This document shows positions 1 through 8,310 of a stretch of DNA of 64,000 nt, piece after piece. The stretch is from assembly GCA_913060565.1 (NCBI GenBank), contig CAJXRU010000003.1, positions 1 through 64,000 on the forward strand, given 5' to 3'. The notes under the pieces were generated by a model. That model was not told where the DNA came from and did not search any database. It was given only the letters and a program-made list of their open reading frames with translations. The DNA comes from an uncultured Gammaproteobacteria bacterium. Its GTDB lineage: Bacteria > Pseudomonadota > Gammaproteobacteria > Enterobacterales > Psychrobiaceae. The position numbers were made by a program, and so were the translations under genes. The first letter of the stretch is position 1. Each line of letters starts with the position of its first letter.

Positions 1-34
1 GTCTCGTGGGCTCGGAGATGTGTATAAGAGACAG
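1..34 (+). other. Nextera transposase adapter (not genomic)
   Basis: The first 34 bases match the Illumina Nextera read-2 transposase adapter. Its 19-bp Tn5 mosaic end, AGATGTGTATAAGAGACAG, lies at 16-34. This is library sequence left on a contig end, so genomic sequence starts at base 35. The stub gene that follows reads sensibly right up to base 35 and not into the adapter. Confidence 0.97.
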
Positions 35-84
35 ATATTAACGCGTTCTTTAGGAGCTACTGAGCCCCCCTTTTTTTTACTCAT
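35..84 (-). CDS. tssB: type VI secretion sheath small subunit TssB/VipA, N-terminal stub
   Basis: Read on the minus strand from ATG at 84, this encodes MSKKKGGSVAPKERVN before the adapter ends it. The SVAPKER(V/I)NI segment near the start is characteristic of the TssB/VipA/ImpB small sheath protein of the type VI secretion contractile tail. A good ribosome site (AGGGAG, 5 nt before the ATG) supports the start. TssB with TssC forms the contractile sheath in the cytoplasm, and tssB is normally followed by tssC and other T6SS genes, which would lie off this contig. Only 16 complete codons are visible, so the assignment rests on a short but distinctive match. Confidence 0.72.
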
Positions 85-365
85 AACATCTCCCTGAGAT
101 ATAAGAATGTTTAGCAATCAAATTAAGCTTAAAAAGTAATCAAACAAGATTTGATCGTTCGAAAAATCTTTACGGGCTAGTAATTTATCATTACTTGCTA
201 CTTTAATAAAACACTTTAGCTCTAGCTATACGCGACTTTTGCTTAAGTTAACCAACTGAATGTAATTTTTTTGTTATATATCAACAATCAAAACCATAGA
301 TATCATTAACAAAAGATTAACGAAAAAAATAACTTCTGAAAGTTAGCAAAAGACATCACATAAAC

Positions 366-387
366 ATATCCCTCTTAAGAGGGATAT
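366..387. promoter_or_regulatory. 22-bp perfect palindrome, probable operator
   Basis: The half-site ATATCCCTCTT is followed directly by its exact reverse complement, with no spacer. There is no T-run on either side, so it is not a typical terminator. It lies about 150 bp upstream of the sigma54-type promoter and about 280 bp from the tssB start. Its position suggests an operator for a dimeric regulator. The regulator is unknown. Confidence 0.5.
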
Positions 388-417
388 AAGGATATTTCTA
401 GTTAACCGTTCATAATG

Positions 418-475
418 TGTACGCAGCATCGTACATTCGGACAATAACGGACACTTTGCAGCGTCCGAGCGGACA
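418..475 (+). promoter_or_regulatory. candidate enhancer sites for the sigma54 activator
   Basis: Three direct CGGACA copies (438-443, 448-453, 470-475) surround a GTCCG inverted copy (463-467). An inverted repeat TGTACG-N6-CGTACA lies at 418-435. Repeated dyads 65-120 bp upstream of a -24/-12 promoter are the usual layout for binding sites of NtrC-type enhancer-binding proteins. The regulator encoded at 5217-6515 is the obvious candidate, but binding is inferred. Confidence 0.5.
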
Positions 476-539
476 TTTCCCAATACAACAATTAAATATT
501 AACACTTTAAAAACAATAACTTAATTAATTATTCATTAT

Positions 540-555
540 TGGCACACAACTCGCA
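540..555 (+). promoter_or_regulatory. sigma54 (-24/-12) promoter of the export operon
   Basis: TGGCAC and TCGCA are spaced so that the invariant GG and GC are exactly 10 nt apart, as in the consensus TGGCACG-N4-TTGCW. The one deviation in the -12 box is TC instead of TT. Transcription would start near 566, leaving a leader of about 28 nt before the adaptor gene. The same operon encodes a sigma54-dependent activator, which supports the call. Confidence 0.72.
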
Positions 556-593
556 AACATAGGGCATACGCATGACAATAAAATGAGAACACC

Positions 594-1862
594 ATGATTA
601 ATGGAACAGATGGACAAGACGAAGTAATCACGACAACTGCAAATGCTAAACCGTGGAAAAAGATTGCAATTAGCACTGTTGTCATTATGGGCTTAGCTTG
701 GGTGAGTCTACCGACACTTAGCCAATGGGTTAACAGCACACCAAGCGTTGAATCTCAGTCAGTGATGAAAGCAACTGCATTTACCGGCACTCTGGTTCGT
801 GATATCGCAGTCAACGGTAAGTTGGTTGCGGCAAACGCGCCAACACTTTATAGCTCAGAAGCAGGACAAGTAACCTTACTTGCTAAGCCAGGTGATATCG
901 TTGCGCAAAACGATATTGTCGCAACAATCTTAAGCCCTGAACTTCAATCTCAAATCAAACAAGCCAATGCCAAGCTCGAGCGATTAAAAATTGATGCGAA
1001 TCGCGGCGAGTTACGTGACAGTGAAGCGCAATTAGATCTTGAGCGCAGCCTAGACACAGCGAAGGTTCGTTTAAACGCAAGTAGCCGTGAGTTAAAACGC
1101 GCTGAAATTTCATTTGATAAGCAAGTTATCAGTGAACTGGATTTAGTGACTAAACGAGATTCGAAATTAGAAAATGAATTGCTATTTAAACATGCTCAAA
1201 AACGTGTTGAGCTGGCTAAGAAACGTCTTGAATTTGAAAATCAAACACGAGACTTCTCGGTAAAAAGCCAACAATTAGTGGTTGATGAGCTGCAACGCCG
1301 CGCAGAATTACTCAGTGTACGTGCGCCTGTTGCAGGTGTCGTTGGTAATTGGTTAGTGCAGAAGAAAGAACGTGTATCTAACACACAAGCCATCATGACG
1401 GTGGTGGATTTAACACAATACGAGGCAGAGCTTAATGTACCTGAATTTTATGCGGACGATTTAGGATTAGGTCTTGATGTTCAAATGAAAATTGCTGGCA
1501 AATCACTCATTGGAAAAGTCATTTCTATATCGCCAGAAGTTAAAAATAGCCAAGTCATGGTACGTGTATCAATTGCACATAATGAAGAGTTAAAACTTCG
1601 TCAGAATCAACGCCTGAATGCACGAATCGAGTTTGAGAAAAAAGATAACGTGTTGATGGTCAAACGTGGTGGTTTCTTATCAACAGATGGCGGCCGCTCT
1701 GCCTATGTCGTCAATGATCAGTTTGCAACTAAACAACCGATTTCGATTGGCTCGCAAAGTGTCGAGTTCGTGGAAATTACCTCCGGTTTAAAGGCGGGTG
1801 ACGAGGTCATTATCTCATCAACGCAAGAATTTGATACACACCCTACTGTTTCACTAGATTAA
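594..1862 (+). CDS. HlyD/MacA-family periplasmic adaptor subunit
   Basis: This 422-residue membrane-fusion protein should link the inner-membrane ABC transporter encoded next to an outer-membrane channel. It has one N-terminal transmembrane segment at about 24-43. A split lipoyl-like domain follows (about 75-112 and 240-265), interrupted by a long charged coiled-coil hairpin (about 113-235), then beta-barrel and membrane-proximal domains. It is first in the operon, directly downstream of the sigma54-type promoter. No TolC-like gene is in the window, so a shared outer-membrane partner is likely. The substrate is unknown; antimicrobial peptides, macrolides or lipids are typical of relatives. 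Confidence 0.88.
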   Translation: MINGTDGQDEVITTTANAKPWKKIAISTVVIMGLAWVSLPTLSQWVNSTPSVESQSVMKATAFTGTLVRDIAVNGKLVAANAPTLYSSEAGQVTLLAKPGDIVAQNDIVATILSPELQSQIKQANAKLERLKIDANRGELRDSEAQLDLERSLDTAKVRLNASSRELKRAEISFDKQVISELDLVTKRDSKLENELLFKHAQKRVELAKKRLEFENQTRDFSVKSQQLVVDELQRRAELLSVRAPVAGVVGNWLVQKKERVSNTQAIMTVVDLTQYEAELNVPEFYADDLGLGLDVQMKIAGKSLIGKVISISPEVKNSQVMVRVSIAHNEELKLRQNQRLNARIEFEKKDNVLMVKRGGFLSTDGGRSAYVVNDQFATKQPISIGSQSVEFVEITSGLKAGDEVIISSTQEFDTHPTVSLD

Positions 1863-1894
1863 TAATTAATAATAACGAATTAGGAAGAAAAATT

Positions 1895-2608
1895 ATGCTT
1901 AACATGAACAACATCAGCCGAATTTATCGCAGCGATACCATTCAAACACATGCACTACGTGATTTTAGTTTAGACGTAAAAGCAGGCGAATTTGTCGCAG
2001 TAACAGGGCCGTCTGGTTCGGGCAAGTCAACATTCCTAAATGTTGCCGGCTTACTCGATGGCTTTGACCAAGGATCGTACGAATTAGACGGTGTTAACAT
2101 TCAGGGGTTAAACGATGACGAATTATCGCGATTACGTAACGAGAAAATTGGCTTTATTTTTCAAAACTATAATCTCATTCCGGACTTTAACCTGTTTGAT
2201 AATATTGATATGCCATTACGTTATCGCGGTTTTAATGCTGCCGAGCGAAAACGCCGTATTGCTAATGCCTTAGAACAAGTCGGATTAGCAAGTCGCGCAA
2301 ACTATTTACCAAGCCAACTATCTGGCGGCCAACAACAACGTGTCGCTATCGCCAGAGCACTCGCAGGTGAGCCAAAAATCCTGCTTGCCGATGAGCCAAC
2401 AGGTAACCTTGATTCACTCATGGCTCGTCAAGTAATGGAGTTGTTACACACTTTAAATGAAGCTGGCAGTACCATTATTATGGTTACTCACGATCCAGAG
2501 CAAGCACGTAGTGTTGGTCGTAATGTACAGGTGATTGATGGACAAATTACTGATCACAGTGTGTACGCGCCTGAAAAAAATAACGCGCCTATCGAAGTTA
2601 ACGCTTAA
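1895..2608 (+). CDS. MacB/LolD-type ABC transporter ATPase
   Basis: This 237-residue ATPase powers the two permeases that follow. Walker A is GPSGSGKST with Lys44, the signature motif is LSGGQQQR, and Walker B is [13 protein letters not shown]. The GNLDS extension after Walker B is typical of the MacB/LolD/FtsE group, which drives mechanotransmission rather than classical translocation. AGGAAG precedes the ATG at a proper distance. The gene lies 32 nt after the adaptor gene and 9 nt before the first permease. Confidence 0.93.
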   Translation: MLNMNNISRIYRSDTIQTHALRDFSLDVKAGEFVAVTGPSGSGKSTFLNVAGLLDGFDQGSYELDGVNIQGLNDDELSRLRNEKIGFIFQNYNLIPDFNLFDNIDMPLRYRGFNAAERKRRIANALEQVGLASRANYLPSQLSGGQQQRVAIARALAGEPKILLADEPTGNLDSLMARQVMELLHTLNEAGSTIIMVTHDPEQARSVGRNVQVIDGQITDHSVYAPEKNNAPIEVNA

Positions 2609-2617
2609 GGAATTATC

Positions 2618-3907
2618 ATGGAAATGTTTAATTATTACCTAAAATTAAGCGTAAGAAATTTAAAGCGAAATCGCTTGTTTTTTATCTTAATGATTTCAAC
2701 ATTGGCCGTTGGTGTTGGTGTTTTTTTAGCGAATATCGCCATTATTAAATCAATGGCTAACGATCCTATTCCTCACAAAAGCGATCGAATATTCAACGTC
2801 ACCTTGAATATTTGGCCTAACGAAAACCCTAGTGCTCGATTACGTGAAACCATGCGTTATGACGATGCAATGCATATCCTTAAAAATGAGATTGCAACAA
2901 ATACACTAGTGCATTATCAATCAAAGGTTTATACACGCGACATCAACTCAGATAATTTGTCTCGCTATCCTGCCGTTGTAAGAGCAACCACACCAGACTT
3001 TTTCCCGATGATGGATGCCCCTTTTGCATTTGGCGGAGCATGGACAGAAGATCATGCTAAACAAGTTGTCATTGGTGATTCATTAAATCAGCAAGTATTT
3101 AATGGCGGTGATAGCGTAGGAAAAACCATTGAAATTGATGGAAAATCTTTTGAAGTTGTTGGGGTATTAAAACCATGGGTTGTTAAACCAATGTTCTATC
3201 ATGTCACTGGCACGCAAGCATTTGATATCAGTGATGACATCTTTGCACCTATCGAGACTGCGATGGATAGTGAATGGGCAATCAACGTTCAAAGCTCTCA
3301 AACAGAGCAAATAGATTCAGTGTCAGATAACCGCGGCAAGAACGGTTTTTTCATCCAAGCATTTGTGCAATTAGATACGCCACATCAAAAATTGGCAATG
3401 CAACAATACTTGGATAACTACTCACAACACAGAAAAGAGCAAGGCGATTTCTTACGCGCTAACGACAACCGTTTATTAGACGTAAATCAATGGCTAGAAC
3501 ATCATAACGTTGTTGACGAGCGCATGCTGGCTTTCGCTATAGCCACGTCTCTATTCTTAGCAGTGTGTATATTTAACGCCAGTAGTTTATTGCTTGCTCG
3601 TTATCACAGTGCACGTTTCGAAACAGGTCTTCGCCGCGCAATAGGTGCTCGTATTAAGGATATTTTTTACCAAGGACTAGTAGAGAGCATGATTATTGGT
3701 TTGTGTTGTGCCGCTTTAGCACTCGTATTTGGCTGGTTGTTCTTAAAGATATCGATGACGTTATTTCCAAAGCTTCAGTACACAAGTGATATCGATGCGT
3801 CACTCATTATATTTGGTGTCATTATTGCCCTTACAACTTCATTCATTAGCATGATTTATCCACTGATTCGTTCATGCCAAACGTCGTTATCAACCACTTT
3901 AAAATAA
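2618..3907 (+). CDS. FtsX/MacB-family ABC permease, first of a pair
   Basis: This 429-residue permease has the MacB layout: one transmembrane helix near the N-terminus (about 20-42), a large periplasmic domain (about 45-300) and three C-terminal helices. The FtsX-type sequence around TGLRRAIGARIKDI lies just after the second helix. Unlike MacB, the ATPase is a separate polypeptide. The next gene encodes a second, diverged permease, so the transporter is probably a heterodimer. The start follows AAGGAATTATC, a sound ribosome site. Confidence 0.88.
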   Translation: MEMFNYYLKLSVRNLKRNRLFFILMISTLAVGVGVFLANIAIIKSMANDPIPHKSDRIFNVTLNIWPNENPSARLRETMRYDDAMHILKNEIATNTLVHYQSKVYTRDINSDNLSRYPAVVRATTPDFFPMMDAPFAFGGAWTEDHAKQVVIGDSLNQQVFNGGDSVGKTIEIDGKSFEVVGVLKPWVVKPMFYHVTGTQAFDISDDIFAPIETAMDSEWAINVQSSQTEQIDSVSDNRGKNGFFIQAFVQLDTPHQKLAMQQYLDNYSQHRKEQGDFLRANDNRLLDVNQWLEHHNVVDERMLAFAIATSLFLAVCIFNASSLLLARYHSARFETGLRRAIGARIKDIFYQGLVESMIIGLCCAALALVFGWLFLKISMTLFPKLQYTSDIDASLIIFGVIIALTTSFISMIYPLIRSCQTSLSTTLK

Positions 3908-3916
3908 GGCCTTACC

Positions 3917-5158
3917 ATGAATATTAAAGCGCTCCTAAAAGCATTACGCCTTAGAAAATTTGCTACGGCACTATTATTACTTCAATTAAGCCTAACGATT
4001 GGTTTAATGGTCAATACAGTTATATTAACCGCCAGTGCCATCGAAAAATTAAAACGACCATTGGGGTTTGACGTTGAACAGCTCATTACCGTTGAGTTAC
4101 TGCCAACTTCAGGCGCTTTTCGTGATACAGACTATTATCGTTCTATTGCCAAGCAAGATATTGAGAAAATTAGTGCATTAGACGGTGTTATTAGCGTTGC
4201 GCATTACAATCAATTGCCGATTCAAAACGGTGGCTGGAATGGCAATGTACAAGCGGCAGATTTACCTGAAGACGCAATTTTACCGCGTGAATTACAATAC
4301 GTTCCAAAGTTCTTTAGTAGCGAAATTGGACTAGAAAACCTTGGCGTCGAGATTATTGAAGGCCGAGCCTTAACAACACTTGATGATTTTACTGATAGAT
4401 TCTATTCAGATAATCGTGGCAGTAGCGACGATACCAATATTATCTTGACAGAATCACTTGCCAAAGCCGTGTTTCCAAACAAATCAGCGATTGGTGAGCT
4501 AACCAATAGCGGCCGTGTTGTTGGCATTGCAAAGGACTTCGTTATTAGCCCTAATCATACTCGCGGGAATTCAAAATACTTCGGCGTATTTTCAAGCTTT
4601 ATGTATTCGCAGTCTGATTTCATTCAAAACTACGTAGTACGTGTAGAGCCAGGCAAGGTAGCACAAGTTCAAGCGCAATTACGTGACACCATTTTATCAG
4701 TACAACCTGAACGCGATATCATCAGAGTACAAAGCATGAGTACAAGGCTTAAAAAGTTTTATAGTCAAGAATCTGGTTTAGCGAGCTTATTTGGTTTACT
4801 TTCGATTCTTATGATCATAGTTACCGTTGTAAGTAGTTTTGCTCATGCACATTTTCACGTGACGCAGCAACGTAAGTTCATCGGCATTCGCCGCGCGCTT
4901 GGCGCCAGAAAAAAGGACATCATGCTGTATGTATTTAGTGAAAATTGGCTATTAAATTTTGGCGCAAGCTTACTAGGCATTGCAACAATGATTGGACTGA
5001 ATGTCGCTTTATCACAAGTAATAACTATCGATAAGCCAGACGTATTATTGTATGCTCTAGCCGTAACTATTGTCTTTGCAGCAGGTACCTTAGCCACTTG
5101 GTTACCGGCTTATAAAACAACAAAAATTTCGCCAGTTATCGCAACTCGCACTCTATAA
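3917..5158 (+). CDS. FtsX/MacB-family ABC permease, second of a pair
   Basis: This 413-residue protein has the same architecture as its neighbour: an N-terminal helix at about 17-38, a periplasmic domain, then three helices from about 290. The FtsX motif KFIGIRRALGARKKDI sits after the second helix. Overall similarity to the first permease is low outside this motif and the helix pattern, which fits a heterodimeric transporter. It starts 9 nt after the previous stop with AAGG upstream. A GC-rich hairpin follows, then the regulatory genes. Confidence 0.88.
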   Translation: MNIKALLKALRLRKFATALLLLQLSLTIGLMVNTVILTASAIEKLKRPLGFDVEQLITVELLPTSGAFRDTDYYRSIAKQDIEKISALDGVISVAHYNQLPIQNGGWNGNVQAADLPEDAILPRELQYVPKFFSSEIGLENLGVEIIEGRALTTLDDFTDRFYSDNRGSSDDTNIILTESLAKAVFPNKSAIGELTNSGRVVGIAKDFVISPNHTRGNSKYFGVFSSFMYSQSDFIQNYVVRVEPGKVAQVQAQLRDTILSVQPERDIIRVQSMSTRLKKFYSQESGLASLFGLLSILMIIVTVVSSFAHAHFHVTQQRKFIGIRRALGARKKDIMLYVFSENWLLNFGASLLGIATMIGLNVALSQVITIDKPDVLLYALAVTIVFAAGTLATWLPAYKTTKISPVIATRTL

Positions 5159-5169
5159 ATAATAATAAA

Positions 5170-5193
5170 TGTCGCCACTTCGCAGTGGCGACA
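5170..5193 (+). terminator. hairpin between transporter and regulator genes
   Basis: Perfect 10-bp arms, TGTCGCCACT and its complement, enclose a TCGC loop. No U-tract follows, so it is more likely an mRNA-stabilising or partial-termination hairpin that sets transporter versus regulator expression than a full terminator. Confidence 0.5.
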
Positions 5194-5216
5194 AATAAGA
5201 ACAGCAGGAATTGTTA

Positions 5217-6515
5217 ATGAAGCGGATCCTAGTGGTTGATGACAACCATGATATTTTAGACGCTCTAGATTTATTACTTAGCCTACATGATTATCAAGTA
5301 GTAACCGCCAGTACTGTAAAAGACGCTGTTATCACAGCAACTAATCAACAGATAGACCTAATCATTCAAGACATGAATTTTAGTCAAGGCACCACATCCG
5401 GCGCTGAAGGGAAATCTCTTTTTTATCAATTTAAAGATATAACACCCGAGACGCCAATTATTGTTATCACGGCGTGGAGCCAATTAGAAACAGCTATTGA
5501 ACTCGTAAAATCAGGCGCTGCCGACTACTTACCTAAACCGTGGAACGACACAAAATTACTGCAAACAATTAGTGAAAATGTTCAACAGAGTACGCCAGTA
5601 AAGTCACAAAAAGCATCATCAGCAACTAACCAACTGATTATTGAAAGTGCACCGATGAAGCAACTCATCGCCATGGCGGGTAAAGTTGCAGCGAGTGATA
5701 TCAGCGTACTCATTACCGGTGCCAATGGCAGTGGTAAAGAGCGTATTGCTGATTATATTCATCAGAATTCCCCGCGCAGTGCTCAACCCTTTATCAAGGT
5801 CAATATGGGAGCGCTCGCCAGTGAATTAATGGAAGCTGAGTTATTTGGCGCCGAAAAAGGTGCATACACTGGTGCTACATCGATGCGCCAAGGTCGTTTT
5901 GAAGCTGCTGATGGTGGCACATTATTCCTAGATGAAATCGGAAATTTACCATTGGCAGGACAAATGAAATTGCTGCGGGTACTGCAAACAGGCCAATTTG
6001 AACGCGTTGGCTCAAGTGAAACTATCAGTGTTGATGTTCGTGTTGTCAGTGCAACAAATAGTGACCTGCTACAAGCCATCAAAGATAATCTATTTCGCGA
6101 AGATTTATACTATCGGCTCAATGTTGTTGAGCTGAATTTACCGCCCCTCAATCAGCGTCAAGATGACATACTTCCCCTCACTCATCACTTTATAGGCAGT
6201 GATTATCAACTAAGTGAAGAAGTAAAGCAGTTACTCCCTAGACAGCCGTGGCATGGCAATGTACGTGAATTAGAAAATCACTGTAAACGCGCCGTGGTAC
6301 TGTGTAATGACCACTTGTTACTCAGTGAACACTTTATGTTAGACAGTCGTGTCTCGTCACCCGTAAAAATAGACGATGATAAAACGCTATTAAAATCGGT
6401 ATTAGATAAACATCAATGGGTGATTGCGCGTGCAGCCAATGAATTAGGCATGAGTCGACAAGCATTGTATCGCCGCATCGAAAAGCATCAAATCAGCCAA
6501 AACTCGGAAAGCTAA
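5217..6515 (+). CDS. sigma54-dependent response regulator (NtrC family)
   Basis: This 432-residue activator has a receiver domain (1-125: acidic pair D8-D9, phospho-acceptor D52, conserved lysine in LPKPW), an AAA+ domain with Walker A GANGSGKE and GAYTGA in place of the usual GAFTGA sigma54-contact loop, and a C-terminal Fis-type helix-turn-helix ending in SRQALYRRIEKH. ATG at 5217 is chosen because AGGAA lies 6 nt upstream; an in-frame TTG at 5211 is less likely. The kinase gene follows after one base. It most likely activates the sigma54-type promoter in front of the adaptor gene. Confidence 0.93.
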   Translation: MKRILVVDDNHDILDALDLLLSLHDYQVVTASTVKDAVITATNQQIDLIIQDMNFSQGTTSGAEGKSLFYQFKDITPETPIIVITAWSQLETAIELVKSGAADYLPKPWNDTKLLQTISENVQQSTPVKSQKASSATNQLIIESAPMKQLIAMAGKVAASDISVLITGANGSGKERIADYIHQNSPRSAQPFIKVNMGALASELMEAELFGAEKGAYTGATSMRQGRFEAADGGTLFLDEIGNLPLAGQMKLLRVLQTGQFERVGSSETISVDVRVVSATNSDLLQAIKDNLFREDLYYRLNVVELNLPPLNQRQDDILPLTHHFIGSDYQLSEEVKQLLPRQPWHGNVRELENHCKRAVVLCNDHLLLSEHFMLDSRVSSPVKIDDDKTLLKSVLDKHQWVIARAANELGMSRQALYRRIEKHQISQNSES

Positions 6516-6516
6516 T

Positions 6517-7797
6517 ATGTGGTTAATTATTGCATTGGGCGTACTCCACATTGGTGTCATGACAAGTGTTTACTTCTTTGGCGTCCAATATCCTATAACG
6601 ACGATGAGCTTTTTTCTGTGTTCACTCATAGCCACTTTTGAGCTACTTAAGCGACAATTAAAACGTCATCAAATTATTCTGCAAAGTCTCGATCATGGAT
6701 TACAAAGCTTACGAGACAATGATTTTTCAGTGAGCCTGAACCATCAAAAAGAAAAAAGCTATAACCCACTCATTGAGGCATTTAATCAAACAAGTGCCAA
6801 TTTAAGAGATGAGCGTCAACGACTTTACCAACGTGAAATGATGTTAGATAAAGTGCTTAATGCATCCCCAATGGTCACCATCTTGGTGGATCACCGCGAT
6901 ACCATTGTGTTCACGAATAACAGTGCTCAACAAGCATTTGAGTTAAACGGCTCTATTGTCGGACGGCAATGGACAGGCTTGGTTAATTCTCTTGCACCGG
7001 AGTTTCAACATGCGTTAAATCATCACGGTGAAACGATTTTTACATTAACCGACAGCCAAGGCGCACAACAAGCGTGGCACGTCACTAACTCTAGCGTCAC
7101 CATCCACCAAGCGCGCCATAAACTCTTTTTACTTAAAACGATTACCCAAGAGTTATCGAAACAAGAAGTCGCGACATGGAAAAAAGTCATCAGCGTCATC
7201 AGCCATGAACTCAATAATTCTATCGCGCCGATTAGTTCGATGTGTCACAGCGGAGAGCTGCTAGCTAAAAACCTTGATGAACCGCGCTTAAACCGCGTCT
7301 TTAATACCATTAGTGGCCGTGTGAATCACCTCAATGATTTCATTAAGGGGTATGCCACGTTAACTAAGGTTAAGCTCCCCCACAAGCAACCAATTATGTG
7401 GCCAGCGTTGGTTGAGCAGTTACAAACACTTTATCCGTTTGAACTGCTCAGTGCCTTGCCAAGTACCTCAATTGATGGTGATCTCGCTCAACTTGAACAG
7501 GTATTTATTAACGTACTCAAAAACGCTCATGAAGCCGATGCAAGTGGAAAAATCAGCATGAATTTTGATACGACAGCTCATGGCCTTGAAATAACCATTA
7601 ATGATAATGGCAGCGGAATGTCTGCTGAAGTGATTCAAAATGCGCTACTGCCCTTTTATTCAACAAAACATTCAGGCACGGGTTTAGGGTTGGCACTTTG
7701 CCGTGAAATTATTGAAGCCCATGAAGGAAAGTTAATATTTAATAATCGTGATCAAGGCGGTTTAAGTGTACTAATTATCCTACCACTCATTGACTGA
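6517..7797 (+). CDS. PAS-domain sensor histidine kinase (NtrY-like)
   Basis: This 426-residue kinase has two closely spaced N-terminal transmembrane helices (about 1-21 and 24-43) with almost no periplasmic loop. It probably senses something in the membrane or cytoplasm. A linker and PAS domain (about 110-205) lead to the HisKA box with phospho-acceptor His230 in SHELNNS. The ATPase domain has the N box NVLKNAHEA, DNGSGM and GTGLGLALC. It starts one base after the regulator stop, so it is co-translated with its partner. Confidence 0.92.
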   Translation: MWLIIALGVLHIGVMTSVYFFGVQYPITTMSFFLCSLIATFELLKRQLKRHQIILQSLDHGLQSLRDNDFSVSLNHQKEKSYNPLIEAFNQTSANLRDERQRLYQREMMLDKVLNASPMVTILVDHRDTIVFTNNSAQQAFELNGSIVGRQWTGLVNSLAPEFQHALNHHGETIFTLTDSQGAQQAWHVTNSSVTIHQARHKLFLLKTITQELSKQEVATWKKVISVISHELNNSIAPISSMCHSGELLAKNLDEPRLNRVFNTISGRVNHLNDFIKGYATLTKVKLPHKQPIMWPALVEQLQTLYPFELLSALPSTSIDGDLAQLEQVFINVLKNAHEADASGKISMNFDTTAHGLEITINDNGSGMSAEVIQNALLPFYSTKHSGTGLGLALCREIIEAHEGKLIFNNRDQGGLSVLIILPLID

Positions 7798-7848
7798 TAA
7801 TAGTTTTCATTTAGAATATTGCTAAATATTAGAGTATTTGGTAGCACT

Positions 7849-8229
7849 ATGATTGAACACGCATCACTTAAGACGCTTAAAAAGCAGAGTAAATCGCAGG
7901 TAAAATCTCTTGAAAAAGCGATCTACAAAGCTGTAAAGAAGCGTTTAAAGTCTCAAGCCATTGAAGCGGTATCTCTTGATGAAATGAGCCAACTTGATAT
8001 TGATGAGCTCGCAAATAGTATTGCTAAACAGCTGGTACCCACTAACCCTAAGCCAGCTTCAAATGATACTGCAATCATTGAGACGGTAAGTCCAATCAAC
8101 GTAAAACCAAGTTCGATGAGCTTCGCGTTAACGCCTTATAAAAATTCTCCCTGCAAACAGTGCCCAGCAAAATCAGGCGGTTTATGTGCCTGTGCGGTTA
8201 AAGCCCAAAAGCATAAAAAAGTAAGCTAA
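7849..8229 (+). CDS. small lysine-rich protein with C-terminal cysteine motif
   Basis: I do not recognise this 126-residue protein. The first 60 residues are very lysine-rich and helical. A low-complexity linker follows, and the C-terminus has a tight cysteine cluster, CKQCPAKSGGLCAC, that could bind zinc or an Fe-S cluster. ATG at 7849 is preferred over an in-frame TTG at 7819. It lies about 50 nt after the kinase gene on the same strand and may be co-transcribed, but a role in that system is not shown. Confidence 0.6.
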   Translation: MIEHASLKTLKKQSKSQVKSLEKAIYKAVKKRLKSQAIEAVSLDEMSQLDIDELANSIAKQLVPTNPKPASNDTAIIETVSPINVKPSSMSFALTPYKNSPCKQCPAKSGGLCACAVKAQKHKKVS

Positions 8230-8310
8230 TTAACGTTCAGTTTCTATTCATAATCATTCAACTACATTGCCTATCTAATTGTAATTACTACGATAAAAGA
8301 AAGGACTCAA

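Larger units (their letters stand above)
85..593. promoter_or_regulatory. divergent control region between tssB and the export operon
   Basis: This AT-rich stretch has no credible gene. It separates the minus-strand tssB stub from the plus-strand adaptor gene and must hold both promoters. It contains a 22-bp perfect palindrome at 366-387, CGGACA-type repeats at 418-475 and a sigma54-type promoter at 540-555, each listed separately. I found no -24/-12 element pointing toward tssB. Confidence 0.6.

Noticed and set aside
35-593. A T6SS effector or immunity gene in this region
   Set aside because: Beyond the tssB stub there is no open frame with support; any effector must lie off-contig.
5211-5216. 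TTG start of the response regulator
   Set aside because: The ATG at 5217 has AGGAA at ideal spacing and begins the receiver fold with MKRILVVDD.
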